The notes under the pieces are model-generated. The model was not told the DNA's origin. It saw nothing but the letters and a program-made list of their open reading frames with translations, and made no database searches. A stretch of 64,000 nt of DNA from the NCBI RefSeq assembly GCF_016056305.1, contig NZ_JAECZC010000102.1, positions 12,884 to 76,883 of the forward strand, given 5' to 3'. A program made the translations under genes and the position numbers. Numbering within the stretch: position 1 is the stretch's first letter; every line of letters begins with the position of its first letter. The DNA is from Amazonocrinis nigriterrae CENA67. GTDB lineage: Bacteria > Cyanobacteriota > Cyanobacteriia > Cyanobacteriales > Nostocaceae. Shown in pieces: positions 56,343-64,000 of this stretch.

Positions 56343-57470
56343 ATGGATGCGATTGATCAAAAGATCCAGCAGGCGAACGAGCGGCTGAAGAAAAAGGGTA
56401 CAAGAGTAGTAATTTACAGGCGTGAAAACAGGCTGTGGTTGCGGGGAACCTTGCCACCAAAACCCCACATTAATAAGAATGGGGATTATTCTCAGTTTGT
56501 ATCTTTGGGGAAAAATGCGATCGCTTCCGAAAAAGGCATAAAATACGCTACGGCTAAAGCCATGTTACTGACTGGGCAACTACAAGCTGGAACTTTTGAC
56601 TGGGCAGACTGGATTGATCTAGATAAAGTCGCTCCCAATAGGGTAGAAGCTAGGCTAGTGAAGGATTGGTGCGCTGAGTATGAGAAAGATTATTGGCAGC
56701 GGATAAAACGCACACCAGAGCGCGAGGCGAATTGGAAGAAAGACCACGGCTTAGTGTTTTCCAAATTGTCACATGATGAGCCATTGACTATTGAGGTATT
56801 ACTCAATTACATTCGCTCAACCGAACCTGATAGCCGTTCCAGGAAGCGCGCCTGTGACTATTGCTATAAGTTGGCTGAATTTGCCCAACTGGAGGGAATC
56901 GAGCAAATTCGCAAGCTTACGGGTAATTATTCTGTGCGCTCAGTTGACCCGCGATCGCTCCCATCAGATAAAGAGATTTTTGAATTTTGCGACTCCATCA
57001 AGACCCCATCGTGGCGCTGGGTGGTGCGGATGATGGCGACTTATGGTTTGCGGAATTATGAGGCGTTCCGCCTTGACTTGCAGGATTTTCCTACTATTCG
57101 GGTGCTGAATGGCAAGACGGGGAAGCGTATTGTAGTTCCCTTGTACCCTGAATGGGCAGACGCTTGGCAGCTGCATAAAATTTGCTTGCCAGATATTAGT
57201 TTGGACTACGCTAATTCCAAAATTGGTACCAAAGTATCTGGCTGGTTTTTTGACAACAAGGCCCCTTTTTCTGCTTACAACCTCAGACACAGCTACGCCC
57301 GTCGCTGCTTTGAATTTGACATCGCGCCAGACAGAGCAGCAAAATTCATGGGTCACTCATTATCAGTACACCTCCAGGTGTACCGCGCTTGGTTCGATGA
57401 GGCGGTTTATTTGGCAGATTACGCTAAAGCGATCGCCAAGCCTGATAGACCCAAGCCGCCTAACTATTGA
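56343..57470 (+). CDS. Tyrosine recombinase / integrase
   Basis: 375 residues. The C-terminal catalytic domain shows the first Arg in GLRNYEAFRLDL, a Lys in the beta-hairpin NGKTGKRIVVP, the box YNLRHSYARR, GHS in MGHSLSVHLQVY and the nucleophile Tyr just before RAWFDEA. A SAM-like core-binding domain precedes it (about 90-190). Residues 35-70 hold an arm-type start (RLWLRGTLPPKP). It lies directly downstream of tRNA-Cys and points into the element, as expected for site-specific integration there. Its end overlaps the convergent excisionase-like gene by 11 bases. Confidence 0.9.
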   Translation: MDAIDQKIQQANERLKKKGTRVVIYRRENRLWLRGTLPPKPHINKNGDYSQFVSLGKNAIASEKGIKYATAKAMLLTGQLQAGTFDWADWIDLDKVAPNRVEARLVKDWCAEYEKDYWQRIKRTPEREANWKKDHGLVFSKLSHDEPLTIEVLLNYIRSTEPDSRSRKRACDYCYKLAEFAQLEGIEQIRKLTGNYSVRSVDPRSLPSDKEIFEFCDSIKTPSWRWVVRMMATYGLRNYEAFRLDLQDFPTIRVLNGKTGKRIVVPLYPEWADAWQLHKICLPDISLDYANSKIGTKVSGWFFDNKAPFSAYNLRHSYARRCFEFDIAPDRAAKFMGHSLSVHLQVYRAWFDEAVYLADYAKAIAKPDRPKPPNY

Positions 57471-57690
57471 TATCAATCAAGTTTTGCTTGATAGCCAAAA
57501 TATTGACTTTGATAATGCCGTTCACGCCATTAGAGCGGAAGTAATGAATGCCTTGTTTGTATTCACCACTGGCAATTTTTCTTCTTAGGGATCTAGGACT
57601 AAAGCCCTTTCCCAGTTTTCGGTAAGCCTCTTCTAGGGTTAAGAGGTTCGATTCATCTATTGCGTTGGGTTTTAACTTGGTTTTTGGCAT
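57460..57690 (-). CDS. Excisionase-like DNA-binding protein
   Basis: 76 residues with a MerR/AlpA-type winged helix: LLTLEEAYRKLGKGFSPRSLRRKIASGEYKQGIHYFRS, a pattern seen in recombination directionality factors. Convergent with and overlapping the integrase gene. Its size and position fit an excision factor. A general transcription factor is the alternative. Confidence 0.65.
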   Translation of the reverse strand: MPKTKLKPNAIDESNLLTLEEAYRKLGKGFSPRSLRRKIASGEYKQGIHYFRSNGVNGIIKVNILAIKQNLIDINS

Positions 57691-57767
57691 ATTTGCGTGG
57701 TGTTCCAGGAGCCACCTGCTTGAGTGGAGTGGCGCCAGGCGAAAATTAATAATACTTAAAGTACTAT

Positions 57768-58106
57768 TTATGCACTCAAAGTCTCAAGCGTAGACACAAG
57801 CTTTTTATCTGCCGAGAACGTTGGATACATGGTTTCCAAGCCCATTCCTAGAATTGCCAGAATCGAAACAATCATTCTCGCATCAATAGAATCAACCCCT
57901 CCTCGCTCGATTTTTGCTAATCCGCTAATCGTGATATGGAATCCTGCCACCTCTAGTCTTTCACACATTTCCCTCCTAGAAACACTGCCTCTTAAGGTTT
58001 CTAGCCTTTTACCAAGTCTTTCATTCCAGATGAGCCTGTCTATGTGAGTGATGGGAATCATGGGAATTGCTTCAATGCTGACTTCTAGTCTAACATTTGT
58101 ACTCAT
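57768..58106 (-). CDS. XRE-family transcriptional regulator
   Basis: 112 residues from ATG 58106 (TTG 58136 would add ten). The helix-turn-helix reads LGKRLETLRGSVSRREMCERLEVAGFHITISGLAKIERGG. It resembles phage or integrative-element repressors. It is divergent from the ParB-like gene and a 9-base palindrome at 58153-58178 lies just upstream, a likely operator for lysogeny-type control of the element. Confidence 0.75.
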   Translation of the reverse strand: MSTNVRLEVSIEAIPMIPITHIDRLIWNERLGKRLETLRGSVSRREMCERLEVAGFHITISGLAKIERGGVDSIDARMIVSILAILGMGLETMYPTFSADKKLVSTLETLSA

Positions 58107-58457
58107 AGTGTATATTATGAAAGAGGACATATCCAATAAAACCAGTTAAAGGCTGTGACACAAAGCGATGTGTCACAGTCAAAATTGCAAATCTTGCATT
58201 TTTTATGCGAAAGAGTCAGCTAATGAAGATAAAAGCAAGGAAAAAAAATGTCTTTTTCCACACATCAAGAAACCGCAGATGGAGTGCGACTGGCTGCTAT
58301 CATCGTTTCTTGAAAATATTTGCTAATTCCGTGTTTACCGCAATAAAAAATGGACTGAGGTAATCTAAGATTACTTCAGTCCATTGAATTAATTGTCCGG
58401 CTTTGATGCACTTTCTCAGGGTTCTTCAAAGCCGCTAAATCAATCAATGGAGATATT
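58107..58457. promoter_or_regulatory. Divergent control region of the mobile element
   Basis: 351 bases. A palindrome CTGTGACAC/GTGTCACAG (58153-58161 and 58170-58178) is a candidate operator for the XRE regulator. A strong hairpin (ATGGACTGAGGTAATC arms, 58350-58384) without a T run could terminate or attenuate transcription toward the ParB-like gene. A short frame in between is not supported. Confidence 0.55.
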
Positions 58458-59795
58458 ATGCCACAAACAATCGAAGCTGCGATAACTAATAACATTCGCG
58501 GTGATCTGCGCCCAATTAATCCTACAGATATCAGAGTATCAGAAGACACTGTTGCTGATATAAAGGAAGTAGAAAGAATAATTCAAGTTTTAAAAAATAA
58601 GGGCAGTTTACCCGAAATTATTGTTACCCAAGACAATGCATTGATCAGCGGTATTAATGCTTTAGAAGCCGCCATACAGTTTGGTCAATCAGTTATCTTG
58701 GCCACTGTTCAAAGAAGAAATAATAAGTCAGCGAAATTACACCTAGCCACTATCAAGCTTGATGGTGGAACGCAATCTCGTGCTGGTATCAATCAGCAAA
58801 TTGTGGATGAGTATGCAGCTGCTTGGCGGGATGAGGTAATTTTTCCGCCAATCATTGTTTTTTATGATGGCGAGAATTACTGGCTGGCAGATGGCTTTCA
58901 CAGATGCCTTAGTGCCAAGCAAGCGCGCCTTACAGAAATTGATGCAGATATCCGCCAGGGAACGCGCCGTGATGCTGTGCTTTTCAGTGTGGGAGCCAAC
59001 AGCAATCACGGTTTGCGGCGGACAAATGAAGACAAGCGTCGCGCGGTGATGACACTGCTGCAAGATGATGAATGGAAGCAGTGGAGCGACAGAGAAATTG
59101 CTCGTCGCACGGGTGTGCATCACGATACTGTGGGACGACTCCGTGCTGAGCTATCTGGCGGAATCCGCCAGATAGAAGCAGGGGGAGCGGGGGAGCAGGG
59201 GAGAAAAGTGAGCCGGAATGGCTCGACTTACAGCCAAAAATCAAGATCTTCAAGATCTTCAACATCTTCTGCTACCAAAGCAGCACAAAAACCTTGGCTT
59301 CCCAAGGAAACTGAGGTGGTGGAAATTACCAGAGGTAAATTCAAAGGCAATCATGCCGAAGTTCGCGTTATTTCCGGCAATATGGCGATGTGCCACCTAA
59401 TAGGAAGCGATGAAAATGAGCGCGAAAATATTTTGCTCTCAGATATGAAACCTATTGAAACTGCCGAGCAAGATTCAGCCACTTCAGTTACTTCAGTTGC
59501 TCAGGAAACCGCACAAAAACAAGCCGAACTGGGTTTGGGAAAAGGGGAGCAGGTATTACCTGACCAAGAACGCAACGAAGGCTTTGATACATCCGACAAT
59601 CAACAACAAGCCGCCACTGTTGTCAACCTCAGCACGACTGCGGATGCTTGGATCGCTGAAGCAGCGATCGCTCTGATGCGATTATCCCCAGAGCAGCTTA
59701 ATCAAGCCATCATCAAAGCTTCGCCAAGTTGGGACAAAGCCCACATCGAAGCTGCTTATCAAGCTTTGCATCAATGTGGGAGCAAAGCAGCATGA
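58458..59795 (+). CDS. ParB-like nuclease-domain protein with KOW motif
   Basis: 445 residues. Residues 100-170 have a ParB/sulfiredoxin-type domain: PPIIVFYDGENYWLADGFHRCLSAKQA, where GFHR is the characteristic box. A helix-turn-helix follows (WSDREIARRTGVHHDTVGRLRAEL). Around 225-245 the coding sequence crosses an inserted palindrome and G-rich repeat (GGIRQIEAGGAGEQGR), then a Ser-rich linker. A KOW-like segment (VEITRGKFKGNHAEVRVISG) lies at about 285-330. The protein might partition or regulate the element. Its stop overlaps the next ATG (ATGA), so it heads an operon. Confidence 0.8.
   Translation: MPQTIEAAITNNIRGDLRPINPTDIRVSEDTVADIKEVERIIQVLKNKGSLPEIIVTQDNALISGINALEAAIQFGQSVILATVQRRNNKSAKLHLATIKLDGGTQSRAGINQQIVDEYAAAWRDEVIFPPIIVFYDGENYWLADGFHRCLSAKQARLTEIDADIRQGTRRDAVLFSVGANSNHGLRRTNEDKRRAVMTLLQDDEWKQWSDREIARRTGVHHDTVGRLRAELSGGIRQIEAGGAGEQGRKVSRNGSTYSQKSRSSRSSTSSATKAAQKPWLPKETEVVEITRGKFKGNHAEVRVISGNMAMCHLIGSDENERENILLSDMKPIETAEQDSATSVTSVAQETAQKQAELGLGKGEQVLPDQERNEGFDTSDNQQQAATVVNLSTTADAWIAEAAIALMRLSPEQLNQAIIKASPSWDKAHIEAAYQALHQCGSKAA
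59151..59175. repeat. Palindrome inside the ParB-like gene
   Basis: A 25-base palindrome (arms CTATCTGGCGGA) followed by G-rich GGGGGAGC units at 59180-59203, in frame in the linker between the helix-turn-helix and the Ser-rich region. It is a REP-like insertion tolerated by the protein. Confidence 0.75.
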
Positions 59796-60052
59796 TGAAC
59801 GTTTGGAGGCGTGAAGCGACCTCAGCAATTGAGGGTGTGGTTGCCAAATTTGATTTAAATTCCATGAACAAAGATCAAAAAGCACGATTAAGATGTGCTA
59901 TTGATGCGGCGTACCCATTTGAATTGCAGAAAAATCACCCCTACCAAATTTGGCTAGACGAGCGCCGAAAGGCTTTTTCTAGGTTGGGGCTGGACGAAAA
60001 TGAAAATAAGGTTGGTGAAACCTCAGATCAATTGTCTTTATTTGATTTGTAA
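59792..60052 (+). CDS. Unknown element-encoded protein
   Basis: 86 residues from ATG 59792, which overlaps the previous stop. Mixed helical sequence (KDQKARLRCAIDAAYPFELQKNHPYQIWLDERRKAFSRLG) with an acidic tail ending QLSLFDL, a motif like those of clamp- or ligand-binding tails (compare QLxLF sliding-clamp motifs). No family recognised. Confidence 0.6.
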   Translation: MMNVWRREATSAIEGVVAKFDLNSMNKDQKARLRCAIDAAYPFELQKNHPYQIWLDERRKAFSRLGLDENENKVGETSDQLSLFDL

Positions 60053-60053
60053 T

Positions 60054-60266
60054 ATGAAAGATTTGATTTCAAGGATTGAGTATGAATTAGCTAGAAGAGA
60101 TTGTAATGCTGGGGAATTAAAGGATACAACTGGGGCTAGTTATCCTGAGATTTTCACCGCCTTACAAAGATTAAGCAGTGAAGACAAGGTGGCTTATTAC
60201 TTTCTTTACATTACACCACTACCGACTTTAACTTATAAGCTGAAAAAGCATTTTTGGCAGTTTTGA
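60054..60266 (+). CDS. Small unknown protein
   Basis: 70 residues from ATG 60054, one base after the previous gene's stop. Helical start LISRIEYELARRDCNAGELKDTTGASYPEIFTALQRLSSEDKVAYYF resembles a winged-helix fragment. It is followed by a terminator hairpin at 60281-60309, so it ends the operon that starts at the ParB-like gene. Confidence 0.55.
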   Translation: MKDLISRIEYELARRDCNAGELKDTTGASYPEIFTALQRLSSEDKVAYYFLYITPLPTLTYKLKKHFWQF

Positions 60267-60280
60267 TTCATTCATTAAAA

Positions 60281-60309
60281 AAATACCTAGCCCCCAGAGC
60301 TAGGTATTT
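60281..60309 (+). terminator. Intrinsic terminator
   Basis: AAATACCTAGC pairs with GCTAGGTATTT around CCCCAGA. The A/T-flanked stem can work from both strands and closes the ParB-like operon. Confidence 0.8.
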
Positions 60310-60409
60310 CATCTTGAGAAATTAATTTTGATAGATTTCAATGAGAATCTAATTATGTCACAGTTTTAAACTAACCTGTAAAAATTTTAATGTATTTATA
60401 AAATTCATA

Positions 60410-60688
60410 ATGAATGAATATCGGTATTTACGTTTGTGCGTGATGTGGCAATACCAAGCACAAGTAGAAGCGATAGTTGACAAGCTTCATGATAGGCACA
60501 AGTTGGCTCTAATTGAAGGCGATAAAGAACTTGCTTATGTGCTAGAAATCGAGCGTGATATTACTCACCAAAAGCTCTACGCCGACCGTCTTCGACTAGA
60601 AGAAATTATCCGCTGGTTAGAGTTTGATGCAGATTTAAGAAAGATTGGTGAAACATACCCTTCGGCAATGGAAGGGCTTATTGCATAA
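60410..60688 (+). CDS. Small helical protein of unknown function
   Basis: 92 residues, mostly helix (YQAQVEAIVDKLHDRHKLALIEGDKELAYVLEIERDITHQKLYADRLRLEEIIRWLEF). No signal peptide, membrane segment or known family. First gene of the second operon of the element, 12 bases before the next gene. Confidence 0.55.
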   Translation: MNEYRYLRLCVMWQYQAQVEAIVDKLHDRHKLALIEGDKELAYVLEIERDITHQKLYADRLRLEEIIRWLEFDADLRKIGETYPSAMEGLIA

Positions 60689-60700
60689 GGAGAAAATTGT

Positions 60701-61081
60701 ATGTGTGACTGCGAAATGCCCGACTATGACGATGAAGAAGGGGAATATCTCTACGACGACAAAGAAGTAGTAGCAGATAAATCCCTTGTCTGTTGTGAAT
60801 GCAGTCATCCTATAGGTGTAGGCACGATTTACAAATACATTCGTGGTTGCTGGGATGGAGATTGGCAAGTTTTTGCAACTTGCTTAACTTGTGTGGCGTT
60901 GGGCGATCGCTTTGCCAAAGAAACCGATTGCTGTTATCCATTTGGTGGTCTTTATGATGAATTGATTGATTCTGATTTTCTGTGTCGAGACGAGGATGAA
61001 ATTTGGATTGAGCAAGTGTCTTGGCTGACAATTTTGTGTCAAGAGCCTCTCAAGTGTGAGGTAGTGGAGGCAACACCATGA
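60701..61081 (+). CDS. Cysteine-rich acidic protein, possible zinc binder
   Basis: 126 residues. Cys pairs at CCECSHPIGVG (CxxC-like) and ATCLTCVALGDRF form a plausible treble-clef zinc site, with further Cys in DCCYPF. Strongly acidic N-terminus. AAGGAG at 60687-60692 precedes ATG 60701. It overlaps the next gene by ATGA. Function unknown, and similar small proteins occur in cyanophage and plasmid genomes. Confidence 0.6.
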   Translation: MCDCEMPDYDDEEGEYLYDDKEVVADKSLVCCECSHPIGVGTIYKYIRGCWDGDWQVFATCLTCVALGDRFAKETDCCYPFGGLYDELIDSDFLCRDEDEIWIEQVSWLTILCQEPLKCEVVEATP

Positions 61082-61575
61082 CCAAATCTTGCTTGAATTG
61101 CACTTGGGGAGATTTCAGGCAAGAAGCCGATCACCACCTTTATTTCTACACTGGTGAATGTGGACATCCTGAAAAGTCAATCCGCGATCAAGTACTGAAT
61201 GCTATTGAAATCAATAGCGAGGATTTAGAAGAAATTCAGCAGCCATTTTGCAAAGTAGCAGATCAATGTCCGGCTTGGGCAAATGAATTTGCATCAATTG
61301 CTCATGAATGGTTGAAAGGTTTGTCCGGACAAAGATTCGATGATGGTCGTTGGTGTCATTCAGTTGCTATTCAAGGCACTGAAATTAGAGAAACAGAAGA
61401 GTTCTCGCAAACATTTTGGATAGATGCTGACTTTTTTTACAACATCGAAGACACGGTAAAAGAGGAATTAATTTATGAGTTTGATGTTTCCTTTGACCCA
61501 GATATCAACGAATACAAAATTGAATCCTGGGATGTAATTGGCTCGGACGCATGGGAAACAGAGGAGGATGAATGA
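61078..61575 (+). CDS. Cysteine-containing unknown protein
   Basis: 165 residues, acidic. N-terminal CLNCTWGDF and GECGHPEKS contain four Cys/His in a zinc-ribbon-like layout, followed by CKVADQCPAW. The rest is acidic and predicted helical, ending ETEEDE. Overlaps both neighbours by ATGA, which shows a tightly packed operon leading to the DpdA-like gene. Confidence 0.6.
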   Translation: MTKSCLNCTWGDFRQEADHHLYFYTGECGHPEKSIRDQVLNAIEINSEDLEEIQQPFCKVADQCPAWANEFASIAHEWLKGLSGQRFDDGRWCHSVAIQGTEIRETEEFSQTFWIDADFFYNIEDTVKEELIYEFDVSFDPDINEYKIESWDVIGSDAWETEEDE

Positions 61576-64000
61576 CCGAGTTAACTGCTCTTAACCAAGG
61601 AAAAGTATTTAATGGCGTGGCTCGTCCTGCTACCGATGAAGATATCGCCATTCTTGCCCCTGGCGACTGGATTAAAGAAAAAGACATGCCTTATTGCTAT
61701 AAATTCAAGCGCTGGGACGAATGGAAGGGAGAGAGAGCAGCAATTGGTGTGTGGGAAGGCAAAGAGTTTATAGTCCCATGTCAGTTATTGATGGTTGTGG
61801 AAATTCTAGAAAATACCGCTTGCGAAAAGTTTTTCACAAAGCTGGAAAAGCGAAATCTCAAGCGAACCGAGATTTCAACAGATTATAGCCAGTTAAAACC
61901 TGGCGATCGCCTTATTCACCATTCCACAGATAGCAAAGGAATACATACACACTTTGCTACTGTTATGATTCATGAAAACAATGAGATTACCTTTAGGCGC
62001 GATAGTGGGCATTGGGACACTTGGAGTTACAGGGAATTGCAAGAAGCCGGATACAGCAAGTTTTTGGAGCCAGATGCAGAGGTTGGATGTGAGCATGTTC
62101 CATCCCACAGACAAGCTATTCCACTGCCTAAAAATTTCTCTAATTTTGATGACTTCAAAAGAGCCTGGGATGAATGGATGGAAACGTTGGAGGATGAAGA
62201 GGAAGAGGAATATTCTCATGTATTAGCTTTAGATATCTGGGAGCAAGAATGTAATTCATGCGCAGCTAATGCTCCTCAGTCCCCAGTCCCCACTCCTCAC
62301 ATTGATATTGAAACTATTGCTGATAGTCTAATTGAGGAGCAGGGCAGAGAAATTACACCCCGATTTCGCTCTTACCTAATTGAGTATTTGTGTGAAGCCT
62401 ATGGGCTTCGCGCATCATCTCTAAGCCCAGACCTTCGTTGCTTTGTAAACGCACAAGCGAACACTTATTCATTCATCAATCAACAAGGTATTAGGGAATC
62501 CGAAATTAATAACATTGCTGGCGACATTCAATTATGTGGAATAAGGGCTGATAAAGGTAAAATCCGGGAGGTTTTACCAGATTGCAAAAACCTCAATTTT
62601 GCAGAATCTACAGCTCTTTTTGATTCCGGTGCATTTCCAGAGGTTATAGCAAACGCTAGGGTCACGCCCAAAAAATCGCTCTCAAGACAACTGAGAGCGA
62701 TCGCTGCACTGCCAAAATTCAAAGATGTTTGGTTCGTGTCGTATGACCGTTTAATAGACGAAAAACATATTAACGGTAAACGTGTAAAAAGGCGGTGGAC
62801 TGTCCAAGAAGGCGAGTTAGCAGTAGCCGAAACTATTGAAGCCGCTAAATACTTAGACGGTCAGCGCCATCTACTACAGGATTACACCCTTGTTCAGAGC
62901 TGCCAGGGGGTAGATGAACAACAGTATCTTAGATGTGTTGAAGGGGTGCTTCAATACTGTCGCCCCGGTGATGTGGTCGGCTTGGGTGGGTGGTGTATTT
63001 TGGGTCGCCAGTCTTCATATCTGGAAACTTTTTGGAAAACCATTAATTTGGTTATTCCAGTAATTGCTCGTGCCGACATTAAGAAAATACATATTTTTGG
63101 TGTGACTTGGTATAAGCCAAGGGACAAGCAACCTTTACCTCCATTACAACCTTTACTATGGTTGTGCGATCAATACGGCATTGAACTTAGTACGGATGGG
63201 CGATCGCCTATTGGTAATGCTCTGTGGACAGATCATATTCGTGCTGGAGCAATATTCCCTTACTGGAGACACAATTTAGCTTGGGTAAAAACTGAGATGG
63301 CGACGCTACGAGATTCGCCATTGTATCAAGCGCCTCCAGATCTCTCCAAAATTGATATTGCCGATAACCAAGATGAAAATTTTTACATATTAACGGATGC
63401 AAAATTCAAGGTGGGCGATCGCGTCTTAATCACGAAAGGCAAGCACGAAGGCAAGTCAGCCAAGATTCACGAAATCAAAGCTGAAAATCATATTTGCTGC
63501 TGGGTAAATGATGAATTTTACCTGCACTTTCCACCCGAAGACTTGAGGCTAGATCCTGATAATGCTCCTCTTCACCCTTGGGATTCACCACAAGAGTGGT
63601 CAAGCGCTGGGGTGCTTTGCAAATACGAAAATGATGTGATTTTTTGGGGTGAATTGCAGTTTCAAGTTAACCCCCAAATCAAAAAAATATACCTCAATCC
63701 TCGCGTTGTGGTGAATTTCTTAGAGGATAGCTGGTGTGTTTTAAAATCTTTTATAAAATATCTTGCTAAATACAATAAATCAGCTACAGAAAAAGAAATC
63801 ATTGATCACTACGGATGTGAGAAATCTTTAGCTCAAGATGCGCTAAAGCTAGGGGTTAATCTAGGCTTTATAGCTAAAGAGAATGGGAAATACAGCACAA
63901 CATTATGTGACGAACCGCCTGATTTAACAGACTTTGCTACAACAGAAGAATTCAGCGAAGCCTGGAACAAGTGGACACCATTATCGTTATCAAAGCTTCA
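61572..64000 (+). CDS. Very large protein with DpdA/TGT-like domain, 3' end beyond window
   Basis: At least 809 codons open to the window end. Residues about 320-580 resemble tRNA-guanine transglycosylase relatives of the DpdA type: DSGAF at about 351 (base Asp), VQSCQGVDEQQYLRCVEGVLQYC, VGLGGWCILGR, IHIFGVTWY and, at about residue 542, STDGRSPIGNAL, matching the nucleophile Asp segment. DpdA swaps guanine for preQ0-type bases in phage and island DNA. The N-terminal 300 residues are unrecognised and acidic. A KOW segment (VGDRVLITKGKHEGKSAKIHEIK) lies at about 612-660, then a winged-helix-like tail begins. DpdA proteins are normally far shorter. Confidence 0.7.
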   Translation, partial: MTELTALNQGKVFNGVARPATDEDIAILAPGDWIKEKDMPYCYKFKRWDEWKGERAAIGVWEGKEFIVPCQLLMVVEILENTACEKFFTKLEKRNLKRTEISTDYSQLKPGDRLIHHSTDSKGIHTHFATVMIHENNEITFRRDSGHWDTWSYRELQEAGYSKFLEPDAEVGCEHVPSHRQAIPLPKNFSNFDDFKRAWDEWMETLEDEEEEEYSHVLALDIWEQECNSCAANAPQSPVPTPHIDIETIADSLIEEQGREITPRFRSYLIEYLCEAYGLRASSLSPDLRCFVNAQANTYSFINQQGIRESEINNIAGDIQLCGIRADKGKIREVLPDCKNLNFAESTALFDSGAFPEVIANARVTPKKSLSRQLRAIAALPKFKDVWFVSYDRLIDEKHINGKRVKRRWTVQEGELAVAETIEAAKYLDGQRHLLQDYTLVQSCQGVDEQQYLRCVEGVLQYCRPGDVVGLGGWCILGRQSSYLETFWKTINLVIPVIARADIKKIHIFGVTWYKPRDKQPLPPLQPLLWLCDQYGIELSTDGRSPIGNALWTDHIRAGAIFPYWRHNLAWVKTEMATLRDSPLYQAPPDLSKIDIADNQDENFYILTDAKFKVGDRVLITKGKHEGKSAKIHEIKAENHICCWVNDEFYLHFPPEDLRLDPDNAPLHPWDSPQEWSSAGVLCKYENDVIFWGELQFQVNPQIKKIYLNPRVVVNFLEDSWCVLKSFIKYLAKYNKSATEKEIIDHYGCEKSLAQDALKLGVNLGFIAKENGKYSTTLCDEPPDLTDFATTEEFSEAWNKWTPLSLSKL

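Noticed and set aside
56343-57470. XisA/XisC-type developmental excision recombinase
   Set aside because: The gene is at a tRNA and accompanied by excisionase and repressor genes, which fits an ordinary integrative element better than a heterocyst excision element.

Overview
The window is chromosomal DNA of a filamentous, probably heterocyst-forming cyanobacterium of the Nostoc/Tolypothrix/Calothrix type. The evidence is the frequent GCGATCGC (HIP1) octamer, heptanucleotide tandem repeats and perfect palindromes between genes, and typical genes: Mg-chelatase ChlD, a group 3 sigma factor, FtsH, Kai-family proteins, NifJ, DUF3285 and DUF4278 proteins. The assignment to genus is inference.

Layout. 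1-2.9 kb: the end of a nitrate-type ABC permease under a recognisable c-di-AMP (ydaO/yuaA) riboswitch, then a histidine kinase. 3.1-8.9 kb: RNase III with an N-terminal HEPN-like domain, a possible PD-(D/E)XK protein, a Uma2 nuclease-like protein, chlD and a SigF-type sigma factor. 9.5-15.8 kb: a Bax-inhibitor-1 membrane protein, two tandem release factor 2 genes that both keep the +1 frameshift site (the first lacks the catalytic GGQ), a DUF3285 peptide, ybeY, dgkA, trpG/pabA and a Tat-exported metallo-beta-lactamase-fold protein. 16-20 kb: an FG-GAP/VCBS repeat protein, Xaa-Pro aminopeptidase, a truncated gene and a small exported protein.

20.5-25.1 kb is a peptide natural product locus: a three-core microviridin (graspetide) precursor, a C39-peptidase ABC exporter and an HlyD adaptor, with no ATP-grasp ligase nearby. 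25.3-30.6 kb is a four-gene minus-strand operon: a Pycsar-type membrane effector, a class III nucleotide cyclase, an unknown protein and a large pentapeptide/GAF protein. It looks like an extended cyclic-nucleotide defence or signalling module.

31-41 kb holds a DUF4278 protein, FtsH, several small exported proteins, a KirBac potassium channel and phosphoenolpyruvate synthase. 41.4-48.3 kb is a non-canonical Kai cluster (KaiC-like, two KaiB-like, a multi-PAS histidine kinase) with a response regulator encoded divergently. 48.6-55.8 kb holds phosphofructokinase, a chimeric reading frame joining a 3'-truncated nifJ to a damaged P-type ATPase, and a dihydroorotate-dehydrogenase-like protein.

At 56.06 kb a tRNA-Cys is followed by a tyrosine recombinase, an excisionase-like protein, an XRE repressor, a ParB-like protein, small unknown proteins and the start of a very large protein with a DpdA/TGT-like domain (7-deazaguanine DNA modification). 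This is the left end of an integrated mobile element that runs past the window.

The strongest leads are the GGQ-less RF2 twin, the Pycsar-like operon, the ligase-less multi-core microviridin locus, the DpdA-like fusion and the Kai-like cluster. All domain calls come from reading motifs by eye, with no database search.
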